Below the pieces are notes generated by a model that was given only the letters and a program-made list of their open reading frames with translations, did not search any database and had not been told where the DNA came from. Below are positions 31,034-38,876 of a stretch of 45,891 bases of DNA, one piece after another (within the stretch, counting starts at the first letter, position 1; each line of letters starts with the position of its first letter). The DNA comes from JABMNX01 sp964625905 (GTDB taxonomy: Bacteria; Patescibacteriota; Minisyncoccia; Phycocordibacterales; JABMNX01). The stretch covers positions 1 to 45,891 of the forward strand of contig CAZVBS010000001.1 in NCBI GenBank assembly GCA_964625905.1, read 5' to 3'. Position numbers and translations under genes: made by a program.

Positions 31034-31702
31034 ATGAATAGCTTTCAAAAGTTATTGGTGTCGGTAATTGTTGCCGTAATCTTGAGTTCCTGTGCCCAGC
31101 GAGGCAGTGGATCAACATCTGGAGGACCGTCTGCTCTTATTAATGATGAAGTTGTTGTTTATGAAAGTTGTATGGGTGAAATACTTAACGCACGCGATAA
31201 AGAGCTTGAAGTTCCACACACGATAGCTTTCGTCAAAGATCTTGTAGGCGAAATGTTCTCGTGTGAAAATTTTCGCGGAGCTCCAGTTAAGTTTTTCGGA
31301 AAGAAAGTGCGTATTCAAGGTCGTTCAATTCATGCTGGTTACGGATATGCTCTAGCAGATCGAAAACAAGTCATTAGTGAGCTCCTTTCAAAAGAAAATT
31401 TTAAGGGGTATTACTACGATCCGCGTGGACGATTTAAGGTATCGATCAATCGAAGGCTTGATTATGTTCGCGCATATGATCGCACCGTGCCCACGTACAT
31501 AATTGTTGCGAATGTGAAATACATTGGAAAGCGTACAATTGGCGCACTTTCTGTGATTGATTTTTCACAGGAAGGTCGGGATTACACCGCGTTTCTGTGG
31601 ATCCATGGACTTGGGCTTACTCAAGAGAAAATTGTGTCGCGTTTTGAAAAGCTGCTCCGCTTTATTGCATCACCTTCTCAATTTAAGGTGGTACTGAAAT
31701 AA
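31034..31702 (+). CDS. Predicted lipoprotein, unknown function (222 aa)
   Basis: N-terminal signal MNSFQKLLVSVIVAVILSSC with lipobox LSSC, so lipid attachment at C20 is expected. A Ser/Gly linker follows, then ~45-222 a mixed alpha/beta domain with GKKVRIQGRSIHAGYGYALAD, FKGYYYDPRGRFKVSINRRLDYVRAYDR and IGALSVIDFSQEGRDYTAFLWIHGLGL. No family is recognised. Codon choice is slightly richer in CGC/GCG than in its neighbours, which could indicate transfer. It separates rpsG from fusA, has a strong SD and its own terminator. Confidence 0.7.
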   Translation: MNSFQKLLVSVIVAVILSSCAQRGSGSTSGGPSALINDEVVVYESCMGEILNARDKELEVPHTIAFVKDLVGEMFSCENFRGAPVKFFGKKVRIQGRSIHAGYGYALADRKQVISELLSKENFKGYYYDPRGRFKVSINRRLDYVRAYDRTVPTYIIVANVKYIGKRTIGALSVIDFSQEGRDYTAFLWIHGLGLTQEKIVSRFEKLLRFIASPSQFKVVLK

Positions 31703-31707
31703 TAGGG

Positions 31708-31733
31708 CTCCTCCGTGTACGTACACGGAGGAG
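31708..31733 (+). terminator. Terminator of the lipoprotein gene
   Basis: A 26-base perfect palindrome CTCCTCCGTGTAC and its complement, followed by TTTGTTG, 6 bases after the stop. Confidence 0.85.
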
Positions 31734-31737
31734 TTTG

Positions 31738-31797
31738 TTGCATTTAAGGTGTTTGTACGGTATTCTACTTGCAACTGTGGCGCTTCCGCCATTTTTT
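31738..31797 (+). promoter_or_regulatory. fusA promoter with start-proximal mini-terminator
   Basis: TTGCAT-17-TATTCT (31738-31766), then TGGCG-CTTC-CGCCA and six T's (31778-31797). The hairpin begins about 5 bases after the likely start. The rest of the leader (36 bases) has no SD. Confidence 0.65.
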
Positions 31798-31832
31798 AGT
31801 TTAAATAAAAATAATCACACATATAAAATAGT

Positions 31833-33977
31833 ATGGAACGAGAATATCCCCTAGAAAGAGTACGTAACTTTGGAATTATAGCCCACATTGATGCAGGTAA
31901 GACCACTGTGTCTGAGCGTATTCTTTTTTATACAGGAGAAAGTCATAAGATAGGTGAGGTGCACGATGGAGAGACAGTAACCGACTGGATGGAGCAAGAG
32001 CGAGAGCGAGGTATCACTATTACCGCTGCCGCTATTTCTTGCTTGTGGAACAAGACAGACGAAGACACTGATGATAATTCTAAAAAATACAGTTTTAACA
32101 TTATAGATACTCCAGGACACATCGACTTTACTGTAGAAGTAAAACGCTCAATGAGCGTACTCGACGGAGCTATTGTTGTATTCGACGGTGTTTCAGGAGT
32201 AGAACCTCAGTCAGAAACTAACTGGCGATATGCAGACGAAGCCGGAGTGCCACGAATATGTTTCATTAACAAGCTTGACCGAACAGGAGCGAGTTTTGAG
32301 CGTTCATACGCAAGTATTCTCGATAGACTTTCACCAAATGCAGTACGACTTCAGATTCCAATAGGCGAGGAGACAGACCATAAAGGAGTAATAGACCTGC
32401 TTGCCATGAAAGGATATACATTTGACGGAGTAATGGGAAAGGATGTCATAAAAGGAGAGGTTCCAGAAAACCTTAAAGCAGATGCAGAGAAATATCGAGC
32501 AGAGCTTATAGAAAAAATAGTTGAACATGATGATGATCTTATGAATCTATACCTTGAAGGTAAAGAGATACCATATGAAGATTTAAAAAGAGTTCTGAGA
32601 GTAGCAATTCTTAAGAACGCTATCTTTCCAGTATATGCTGGTTCAGCACTAAAGAACAAAGGAGTTCAGTTGGTGCTCGACGGCGTTGTTGATTACTTAC
32701 CGTCACCAATGGACCTTCCGCCAGTAAAAGGAACAGACCCAAAAACAGGAGAAGAAATATTACGAAAGCCTTCAGATGATGAACCGTTTGCAGCGCTAGC
32801 ATTCAAGCTACAAACAGATCCATTTGTTGGTCAGCTTACATTCTTCCGTGTGTATTCAGGTACAGCAGAAGCTGGTTCATACATTTACAATGCATCAACG
32901 AAGAGTAAAGAACGACTCGGGCGAATTGTTCGCTTACAGGCTGATAAACGAGAAGAAATAAAGAAAGTATTTGCAGGAGAGATTGCAGCTGCAGTTGGAC
33001 TTAAAGATACAAAGACATCACACACACTTTGTGACGTAGATAATCCAATTATTCTTGAAGAAATTACATTCCCAGAGCCAGTTATATCTCTGCGTATTGA
33101 ACCTAAGACAAAAGCAGACCAAGAGAAGATGGGAATCGCACTCAATAAACTTTCTGACGAGGATCCAACATTTAAAGTGAGTTCAGATTCTGAAACCATG
33201 GAGACAGTAATATCAGGAATGGGAGAGCTTCACCTTGAGATTCTTGTTGACCGTATGAAGAGAGAGTTTAATGTAGAGGCAGATGTAGGAACACCACAAG
33301 TGTCTTACAAAGAAACTATTCAAGGTACATCAGAGGCTGAAATAAAATATATCAAACAGTCAGGTGGACGTGGTCAATATGGTCATGTGAAGATTAGGAT
33401 AAAGCCATTAGAAGAAATTGAAGAAGGTGCAAAGATTGCAAAGAACATTAAAAGAGATGATCATTTCGAATTTGTAAACTCAATTAAAGGAGGTGTTATT
33501 CCACAAGAGTATATTCCTGCTGTTGAAAAAGGAATTAAGGAAGCTATGGACAGAGGTATTCTTGCTGGATACAAAGCAGTTGATATTTCAGTAGAGCTTT
33601 ATGATGGTTCATATCACGATGTTGACTCATCAGAAATCGCATTCAAGATTGCTGGTTCTCAAGCATTTAAAGATGCAGCAAACAGAGCAAAGCCAGTGCT
33701 TCTAGAGCCAATTATGAAAGTAGAAGTAGTAACTCCTGAGAAATTCATGGGAGACATCAACGGAAACTTAAGCTCAAAGCGTGGGCAAGTTGAAAGTATG
33801 GAGGACAGAGGTGGCAACAAAGTGATTAACGCTAAAGTACCTCTTTCAGAAATGTTTGGATATACCACTACACTTCGATCAATGACAGAAGGACGAGCAA
33901 GCTCAACTATGGAGTTTGATCACTATGCAGTTGTTCCTCAAAATGTTGCAAAAGACATTATCGACGCTAGAAACTAG
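31833..33977 (+). CDS. fusA: Elongation factor G
   Basis: A 714-residue translational GTPase driving translocation. G1 AHIDAGKTT, switch region RERGITI, G3 DTPGHIDF, G4 NKLD and G5 GSALKN are all present. Domains II-V follow, with the family motifs FKVSSDSETMETVISGMGELHLEI and KRGQVESMEDRG. The length is normal. The gene is monocistronic: it has its own promoter upstream and repeat B2 with a terminator downstream, instead of sharing a transcript with rpsL-rpsG and tuf. No SD is seen. Confidence 0.98.
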   Translation: MEREYPLERVRNFGIIAHIDAGKTTVSERILFYTGESHKIGEVHDGETVTDWMEQERERGITITAAAISCLWNKTDEDTDDNSKKYSFNIIDTPGHIDFTVEVKRSMSVLDGAIVVFDGVSGVEPQSETNWRYADEAGVPRICFINKLDRTGASFERSYASILDRLSPNAVRLQIPIGEETDHKGVIDLLAMKGYTFDGVMGKDVIKGEVPENLKADAEKYRAELIEKIVEHDDDLMNLYLEGKEIPYEDLKRVLRVAILKNAIFPVYAGSALKNKGVQLVLDGVVDYLPSPMDLPPVKGTDPKTGEEILRKPSDDEPFAALAFKLQTDPFVGQLTFFRVYSGTAEAGSYIYNASTKSKERLGRIVRLQADKREEIKKVFAGEIAAAVGLKDTKTSHTLCDVDNPIILEEITFPEPVISLRIEPKTKADQEKMGIALNKLSDEDPTFKVSSDSETMETVISGMGELHLEILVDRMKREFNVEADVGTPQVSYKETIQGTSEAEIKYIKQSGGRGQYGHVKIRIKPLEEIEEGAKIAKNIKRDDHFEFVNSIKGGVIPQEYIPAVEKGIKEAMDRGILAGYKAVDISVELYDGSYHDVDSSEIAFKIAGSQAFKDAANRAKPVLLEPIMKVEVVTPEKFMGDINGNLSSKRGQVESMEDRGGNKVINAKVPLSEMFGYTTTLRSMTEGRASSTMEFDHYAVVPQNVAKDIIDARN

Positions 33978-33997
33978 AGTTTGTATCAATAAAATAC

Positions 33998-34126
33998 ACA
34001 CAAATATGAGAATCATATTAACTCCTCGGCTCTGATATATAAAAGTAAAACTTTTATATATCACTCGCCCTACGTCACTAATAAACGCCAAGAGTACTCT
34101 TGGCGTTTATTAGTGTGTATTTGTGT
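33998..34126 (+). repeat. Repeat family B, copy B2, with terminator palindrome
   Basis: Outer ACACAAATA/TATTTGTGT (33998-34006/34118-34126), conserved ATATTAACTCCTCGGCT, a perfect 12-bp stem GATATATAAAAG with loop TAAAA (34034-34062), conserved CTCGCCCTACGTC, and a 40-base perfect palindrome 34076-34115 acting as fusA terminator. B1 has the same loops and order but a different stem. Confidence 0.7.
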
Positions 34127-34134
34127 CAAAATAC

Positions 34135-34190
34135 TTGACTTACGTATTCGTTTCTTGCTATTATAGCGTAATCGCATTGGGCGCTTTTTT
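34135..34190 (+). promoter_or_regulatory. tuf promoter with start-proximal mini-terminator
   Basis: TTGACT-18-TATTAT (34135-34164), then AGCG...CGCT with an internal CGC/GCG and six T's (34165-34190). The stem is weaker than in the other leaders. Confidence 0.6.
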
Positions 34191-34401
34191 GTATGTGGGA
34201 TTCTTTTCTCTCGTATATTTAGATGTCTATGCTTAATTATCAATAAGTATTTTTAAGAAGTAAGTCACTTGTTCTCGTGCGTTTACTTTTCAAAGATACA
34301 CCCTTTATTAATCATTTTAGGACTTACTGAGTCGGATGCAGTTCTACGCAGTAGCAAAGAAATGTATCGATTAAGCAAGTTTTAATTAAATTAAAATTAT
34401 T
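34191..34401 (+). promoter_or_regulatory. Long structured leader of tuf
   Basis: About 235 bases separate the expected transcript start from the tuf ATG. AGTAAGTC (34259-34266) can pair with GACTTACT (34322-34329). No gene or SD is seen. An autoregulatory leader is possible but unproven. Confidence 0.4.
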
Positions 34402-35601
34402 ATGGCAGAAGAATTTGATCGTTCAAGACCACATATAAACGTAGGAACAATTGGTCACGTTGACCACGGAAAGACTACGCTTACAGCTGGTATCCTTCAC
34501 GTCCTTAACTTGATGGGAGGAGAATATGGTTCAAACGTTAAAGACGTTGACCAAATCGATAGCGCACCAGAAGAAAAAGAGCGAGGTATTACTATCGCAC
34601 TTTCTCACAATGAGTATTGGACACCAACACGTCACTACGCTCACATTGATGCTCCTGGTCACGCAGATTACATTAAAAACATGATTACTGGTGCCGCTCA
34701 AATGGATGGCGCAGTATTAGTTGTAGCAGCTTCAGATGGAGTTATGCCACAAACACAAGAGCATATATTGCTTGCAAAGCAGGTTGGAGTACCTAATATT
34801 ATCGTTTTCCTAAACAAAGTAGACCAAGTTGACGATAACGACTTGATCGACCTTGTTGAAGAAGAAGTTCGAGAACTTCTTACAAAATACGATTTTGATG
34901 GTGAAAATGCACCAATTATACGAGGTTCAGGGCTTAAAGCAATTGAGGCAACATCAGCTGATGATGAATGGGCACAGAAAATAACTGAGCTTATCAAAGC
35001 TATGGATGAATACTTCCCAATTCCAAAGCGTGAAACTGACAAGCCATTCCTTATGCCAATTGAAGACGTCTTCTCAATTGAAGGTCGTGGAACAGTAGTT
35101 ACAGGACGAATTGAAAGAGGTGTAGTTAAAGTTGGTGAAGAAATCGAAGTCGTTGGTATTAAAGATACAGTCAAGACAACAGTTACTGGTGTTGAGATGT
35201 TCAACAAACAACTTCAAGAAGGACAAGCTGGAGACAACGCAGGAATCCTTATTCGAGGAATCAAGAAAGAAGATATTCATCGAGGGCAAGTACTTGCTAA
35301 AGTAGGTTCAGTTACTCCTCATACAGAGTTTGAGGCTGAAGTATTTATTCTTAAGAAAGAAGAGGGTGGACGTCATACTCCATTCTTCACTGGATACAAG
35401 CCACAGTTCTACCTTGGAACAACAGATGTTACAGGAGATGTAACACTTGCAGAAGGAACAGAAATGGTTATGCCAGGAGATACAGTTACATTTAAAGTAA
35501 AGCTTGTAGGTCCTATCGCACTTGAAGAACAGCAACACTTTGCTATTCGAGAGGGAGGTAAGACTGTTGGAGCTGGAGTAGTTACAAAGATAGTCGCATA
35601 A
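34402..35601 (+). CDS. tuf: Elongation factor Tu
   Basis: A 399-residue GTPase delivering aminoacyl-tRNA to the ribosome. G1 GHVDHGKTT, EKERGITI, G3 DAPGHADY, G4 NKVD and G5 GSGLKA (more often GSALKA). Domain II has GRGTVVTGRIERG and domain III GGRHTPFFTGYKPQFYLGTTDVTG. The length is normal. It is followed after 76 bases by rpsJ on the same transcript. It is also a source of the charged tRNAs that the nearby cyclodipeptide synthase would use. Confidence 0.98.
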   Translation: MAEEFDRSRPHINVGTIGHVDHGKTTLTAGILHVLNLMGGEYGSNVKDVDQIDSAPEEKERGITIALSHNEYWTPTRHYAHIDAPGHADYIKNMITGAAQMDGAVLVVAASDGVMPQTQEHILLAKQVGVPNIIVFLNKVDQVDDNDLIDLVEEEVRELLTKYDFDGENAPIIRGSGLKAIEATSADDEWAQKITELIKAMDEYFPIPKRETDKPFLMPIEDVFSIEGRGTVVTGRIERGVVKVGEEIEVVGIKDTVKTTVTGVEMFNKQLQEGQAGDNAGILIRGIKKEDIHRGQVLAKVGSVTPHTEFEAEVFILKKEEGGRHTPFFTGYKPQFYLGTTDVTGDVTLAEGTEMVMPGDTVTFKVKLVGPIALEEQQHFAIREGGKTVGAGVVTKIVA

Positions 35602-35677
35602 TATTTGTACGATTGTATAAAGTACTCATATAAAGTAAACGTGTGTGGTACAGTGTACTCACAAGAAAAACAGAACC

Positions 35678-36118
35678 ATGACAACTAAAGACACAAAGAA
35701 AGAATTAATAAAGGAAACTGAAGAAGTATCTTCTTCAGATAAGAAACCTGCAAAGAAAGTAGCGAAAAAGGCTGCGCCTAAAAAGGCAACCAAGAAAGCT
35801 ACTGGAGACGGAATCTCAAGATTACGTATTCGTGTGCGAGCATATGAACACAAACTTCTTGATGTATCTGTAAAGCAGATTATTGACACCGCACTTCGGT
35901 ATGATGCTGAAGTAGTAGGACCAACACCTCTTCCAATTGAAAGAAAGTTATATACTGTTAACCGTTCAAGTTTTGTACACAAAGATGCGCGAGAACAATT
36001 CGAGATGCGTGTACATAAGAGAATGATTGATATAATTAACCCAAATCAGAAAGTTGTTGAGTCCTTGACTAATCTTTCTTTGCCGTCGGGAGTGAACATC
36101 GACGTAAAAATGATGTAA
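35678..36118 (+). CDS. rpsJ: Small ribosomal subunit protein uS10 with Lys/Ala-rich N-terminal extension
   Basis: 146 residues from the ATG at 35678; the usual length is about 103. The first ~45 residues are an extension rich in K, A and T (KKPAKKVAKKAAPKKATKKA), probably disordered and RNA-binding. The S10 core then begins LRIRVRAYEHKLLDVS and includes GPTPLPIERKLYTVNRSSFVHKDAREQFEMR. Its stop is followed 2 bases later by nested hairpin C3. Normally rplC follows at once; here an orphan gene and new promoter intervene. Confidence 0.95.
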   Translation: MTTKDTKKELIKETEEVSSSDKKPAKKVAKKAAPKKATKKATGDGISRLRIRVRAYEHKLLDVSVKQIIDTALRYDAEVVGPTPLPIERKLYTVNRSSFVHKDAREQFEMRVHKRMIDIINPNQKVVESLTNLSLPSGVNIDVKMM

Positions 36119-36120
36119 TC

Positions 36121-36241
36121 GCATTTCTAAAATTACTTCATCTACTTCGTCGTTAGCTCATAATATTTTCTTTGCCGTACTAATGTACGCCTCTGAAAAT
36201 ATTCTTCGCACTCCTTGTATCTAAAGCAATTTTAAAAATGC
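36121..36241 (+). repeat. Nested hairpin element, family C copy C3
   Basis: Outer arms 36121-36138 and 36224-36241 (18 bp, 2 mismatches). Left loop has CATCTACTTCGTCGTTAGC, inner stem AATATTTTC/GAAAATATT (36162-36170/36195-36203), short loops TTTGC/CCTCT, tip CGTAC-TAAT-GTACG, right loop CTTCGCACTCCTTGTATCTA. It starts 2 bases after the rpsJ stop and is followed by a separate terminator. Confidence 0.85.
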
Positions 36242-36246
36242 TTGAA

Positions 36247-36274
36247 ACAAAAACCGCCTTACGGCGGTTTTTGT
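36247..36274 (+). terminator. Terminator of tuf-rpsJ
   Basis: ACAAAAACCGCC/GGCGGTTTTTGT with a TTAC loop, directly after repeat C3. Confidence 0.9.
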
Positions 36275-36291
36275 AATTTTATGCGAAAAAG

Positions 36292-36435
36292 AGTATACTC
36301 TCACACCTATTTTACTACTGTGATTTTGTTGGGTTATTGATATTTTATTGAACTTCATTATTACACTTTTTTACTTTCACATTAAATCTTTTTATAAACC
36401 ACACAGTAGCAGTAAAACAGGTGTAGGGGTATACT
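36292..36435. repeat. Long imperfect inverted repeat upstream of the zinc-ribbon-like gene
   Basis: Left arm 36292-36322 and right arm 36402-36435 share AGTATAC, ACACCT, TTTTACT and ACTGTG in inverted order with a few mismatches and a 3-base insertion. Both ends carry a TATACT-type -10. The ~80-base centre is AT-rich with no gene. Confidence 0.55.
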
Positions 36436-36475
36436 TTAATTAGATATTTAACTATATGATTTATAGGAGGCTGGC

Positions 36476-36733
36476 GTGGTTGAAAAATTATCACTTTATG
36501 AAGCTATTATTTTTTCAATGAAAAAGCACAAGCCAAATGAAGATGGAAGTTGCAAAACTGAAAGTTGCGACGGCATGGTCGTTGCCGAGGTTAATGGATT
36601 GTTTAGAGGAAATTATACCCACGGCACTCCTTTCTGTAGTAGATGTAAGAGATCATATATTTCTGCTGTTAATGTGTCTGTTATAGGCATAGAAGAATTT
36701 GAAAGATTAATGCGTACACCCATGACGATTTAA
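36476..36733 (+). CDS. Small orphan zinc-ribbon-like protein (85 aa)
   Basis: GTG start with a strong SD (AGGAGG). Two Cys pairs, CKTESC near residue 25-30 and CSRC near 57-60, are spaced like a small zinc ribbon. Between them is a beta stretch MVVAEVNGLFRGNYTHGTPF. The N-terminus is helical (LSLYEAIIFSMKKHK). It sits between rpsJ and rplC with its own terminator, breaking the S10 operon. Family not recognised; metal or nucleic-acid binding is only an inference. Confidence 0.65.
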   Translation: MVEKLSLYEAIIFSMKKHKPNEDGSCKTESCDGMVVAEVNGLFRGNYTHGTPFCSRCKRSYISAVNVSVIGIEEFERLMRTPMTI

Positions 36734-36753
36734 CCGTACGTTTCCCTAACTAG

Positions 36754-36780
36754 CTCCGCACAATTTGGCGCGGAGTTTTT
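36754..36780 (+). terminator. Terminator of the zinc-ribbon-like gene
   Basis: CTCCGC/GCGGAG with a 10-base loop followed by TTTTTC, about 20 bases past the stop. Confidence 0.85.
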
Positions 36781-36786
36781 CTTTTC

Positions 36787-36938
36787 TTGCATTATTTAAT
36801 GACTCCTGTATACTCTCTTTTGTACTCGTTTTGTTTTGCTAGCTTTATTGGTTAGTTAAGGGGTAGCTACGTTCTCAGCAGAGAAGAACCTATGGCACGG
36901 AGATTTAATGAATCCGCGCTATTGAGCGCGATTTTTTT
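36787..36938 (+). promoter_or_regulatory. rplC operon promoter and structured leader
   Basis: TTGCAT-16-TATACT (36787-36814). The leader of about 130 bases contains GTTCTC-AGCA-GAGAAGAAC (36870-36889) and then CGCGCT-ATTG-AGCGCG with seven T's (36915-36938), 11 bases before the rplC start. This is the same hairpin plus T-run as other ribosomal leaders, but far from the transcript start. An r-protein-responsive attenuator is possible. Confidence 0.55.
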
Positions 36939-36949
36939 ATACACACATT

Positions 36950-37579
36950 GTGAAATTCATTCTAGGAACAAAACAATACATGACTCAGGTCTTTGATGAA
37001 AAAGGTATGGCTTACCCTGCTACTGTTTTAGCTGCTGGACCTATTACCGTTATTCAAGTGAAAAGTACTGAAAAAGACGGATATGAATCTGTGCAAGTTG
37101 GATATAGTGAAAGGCACGAAAAAAATATAAACAAAGCACAGAAAGGTCATTTTAAAGATTTAGGACTATTTAGATACTTAAGAGAGTTTCGAGCAAAGAG
37201 CATCGGCAACGATGAATACAAAAGGGGAGACATTATTGATGTTTCAAAGTTTGAAGTCGGAGATATTGTAGAGATTTCAGCAATTTCAAAAGGTAAAGGA
37301 TTCCAAGGTGTTGTTAAGCGACACGGGTTTGCTGGGGGTCCTAGAACACACGGTAACAAACACCACGAGCGTACTCCGGGTTCTATTGGAGCTCAGGGTC
37401 CACAGCGTGTACTTAAGGGAGTGAGAATGGCAGGACGAATGGGAGCAGACCGTGTTACTGTGAAGAACCTTAAAGTTCTTCAGGTAGATAAAGAAAACAA
37501 TCAACTTGTGATCAAAGGAGCTGTACCAGGTCATCGTGGCACTTTTGTTGAGGTTAGAGTAATGCAAAAGGCAAAATAA
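36950..37579 (+). CDS. rplC: Large ribosomal subunit protein uL3
   Basis: 209 residues, GTG start (VKFILGTKQYMTQVFDEKG). The central extension that reaches the peptidyl-transferase centre is present: GFQGVVKRHGFAGGPRTHGN, HERTPGSIGAQGPQRVLKG, MAGRMGADRVTV. The length is normal. It opens the rplC-rplD-rplW-rplB transcript, 10 bases before rplD. Confidence 0.97.
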   Translation: MKFILGTKQYMTQVFDEKGMAYPATVLAAGPITVIQVKSTEKDGYESVQVGYSERHEKNINKAQKGHFKDLGLFRYLREFRAKSIGNDEYKRGDIIDVSKFEVGDIVEISAISKGKGFQGVVKRHGFAGGPRTHGNKHHERTPGSIGAQGPQRVLKGVRMAGRMGADRVTVKNLKVLQVDKENNQLVIKGAVPGHRGTFVEVRVMQKAK

Positions 37580-37589
37580 TTAAACAATT

Positions 37590-38372
37590 ATGGAAACTAA
37601 CGTATACAACCAAGAAGGAAAAGCTGTAAGTAAGGTAAATCTACCCGAAGGCATTTTCGGACTTAAATGGAATGCTGATTTAGTACATCAGGTTGTTGTT
37701 GGTTTTGAAGCTAATAAACGAACTCCAGTAGCTCACACAAAAGACAGAGGTGATGTTCGTGGTGGTGGTAAAAAACCATGGCAACAGAAAGGAACTGGAC
37801 GCGCACGAGTTGGTTCTTCACGTTCTCCTATCTGGAGAGGTGGAGGAATTACATTTGGTCCACGAAAAGACAAAGATTATTCAAAGAAGGTCAACAAAAA
37901 GATGAAGATTAAAGCCCTATACGTAGCGCTCTCACAGAAGATGCGTGACGGAGAGATACTTTTTGTTGAATCTCTTTCATTCTCTGATCCAAAGACCGCA
38001 AAAGCTAAGAGTGTTCTTTCTGCACTTGCGTCAGTTAAAGGTTTTGATACACTCTCAACAAAGAAGAAAAACTGCGCACTTATAGCTACATTTAAGAAAG
38101 ACGCTGTTACAGAAAAAAGTTTTAATAATATGGGTAATGTTGAGGTGGACGAAGTAAGGAACCTTAATGCAAGAGACCTTCTTCTACATAAATACATAAT
38201 TATTACTAATCCAGAAGAAACTATTACATTTTTTGGAAGTAAGCTAAAGTCTGTTTCAAGGACTATGAAAGACTCTAAAGATGAAAATGAGGTAAAGAAA
38301 GCGCCAACTAAAAAAACAACAGTAAAGAAAGCGCTTGCAAAAAAAGCGGCAACTAAGGTAGCAAAAAAATAA
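37590..38372 (+). CDS. rplD: Large ribosomal subunit protein uL4 with Lys/Ala-rich C-terminal tail
   Basis: 260 residues (usual ~205). The core has RTPVAHTKDRGDVRGGGKKPWQQKGTGRARVGSSRSPIWRGGG and the GPRKDKDYSKKVNKKMK loop. After ~225 a basic low-complexity tail follows (KKTTVKKALAKKAATKVAKK), much like the S10 extension. L4 is the classical autoregulator of the S10 operon in E. coli; whether that holds here is unknown. It ends 1 base before rplW. Confidence 0.95.
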   Translation: METNVYNQEGKAVSKVNLPEGIFGLKWNADLVHQVVVGFEANKRTPVAHTKDRGDVRGGGKKPWQQKGTGRARVGSSRSPIWRGGGITFGPRKDKDYSKKVNKKMKIKALYVALSQKMRDGEILFVESLSFSDPKTAKAKSVLSALASVKGFDTLSTKKKNCALIATFKKDAVTEKSFNNMGNVEVDEVRNLNARDLLLHKYIIITNPEETITFFGSKLKSVSRTMKDSKDENEVKKAPTKKTTVKKALAKKAATKVAKK

Positions 38373-38373
38373 C

Positions 38374-38859
38374 ATGGCATTATTTCGATTAAAAAAAGAA
38401 GGAGAAGATAAAGGAAAAAACTCTTCCGAGGCGGTAGTTTCGATTCCGTCCGCAGACGGAATCGCGCCCGGAGGCGACGTTAAGAAACCAGAGAAGGTTA
38501 AAAACATTGATAAAAGTGCTGAAAAGAAAACAGACAAGAAAACTTCTTCAGATGTTCTTTCTCTTAATTACAGAAAAGATACAGCGTCAATTCTTAAAAA
38601 CCCTCGAGTGACTGAGAAAGCAACTATTATGTCTGAGAAAGGAGTGTATGTGTTTGATGTATCTGCACGAGCAACAAAAGCAGATGTTAGGGATGCAGTC
38701 AAAGAGCTCTATAAAGTGACTCCACGAAAGATAAATATGGTAAAAGTTCCCTCAAAACGAACAAGGGTACGTGGACAACAAAATAGGTTTGGAGTAAAGT
38801 CAGGTGGAAAGAAAGCGTATGTGTACGTAAAGAAGGGTGACACTATTGATATTGTATAG
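38374..38859 (+). CDS. rplW: Large ribosomal subunit protein uL23 with element-containing N-terminal extension
   Basis: 161 residues (usual ~95-100). The first ~65 residues are a charged extension that carries palindromic element D (IPSADGIAPGGD, residues 23-35) followed by a Lys/Glu-rich linker. The core begins near LKNPRVTEKATIMSEKGVYVFDV and ends KKAYVYVKKGDTIDIV. L23 lines the exit tunnel and docks trigger factor, and trigger factor carries the same inserted element. It starts 1 base after rplD. Confidence 0.95.
   Translation: MALFRLKKEGEDKGKNSSEAVVSIPSADGIAPGGDVKKPEKVKNIDKSAEKKTDKKTSSDVLSLNYRKDTASILKNPRVTEKATIMSEKGVYVFDVSARATKADVRDAVKELYKVTPRKINMVKVPSKRTRVRGQQNRFGVKSGGKKAYVYVKKGDTIDIV
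38441..38478 (+). repeat. In-frame palindromic element D in rplW
   Basis: Hairpin 1: 10-bp stem CGATTCCGTC/GACGGAATCG, loop CGCA (38441-38464). Hairpin 2: CGCC-CGGA-GGCG (38465-38476). Compared with the tig unit, the CGGA loop is kept while the stem changes from GTC/GAC to GCC/GGC, a compensated change. It is much richer in GC than the surrounding gene. Confidence 0.75.
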
Positions 38860-38876
38860 TTATTTTATTTTGAAGT

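Noticed and set aside
36323..36401. Confident call of an invertible promoter
   Set aside because: The arms are imperfect and no recombinase is nearby; kept only as a low-score observation.
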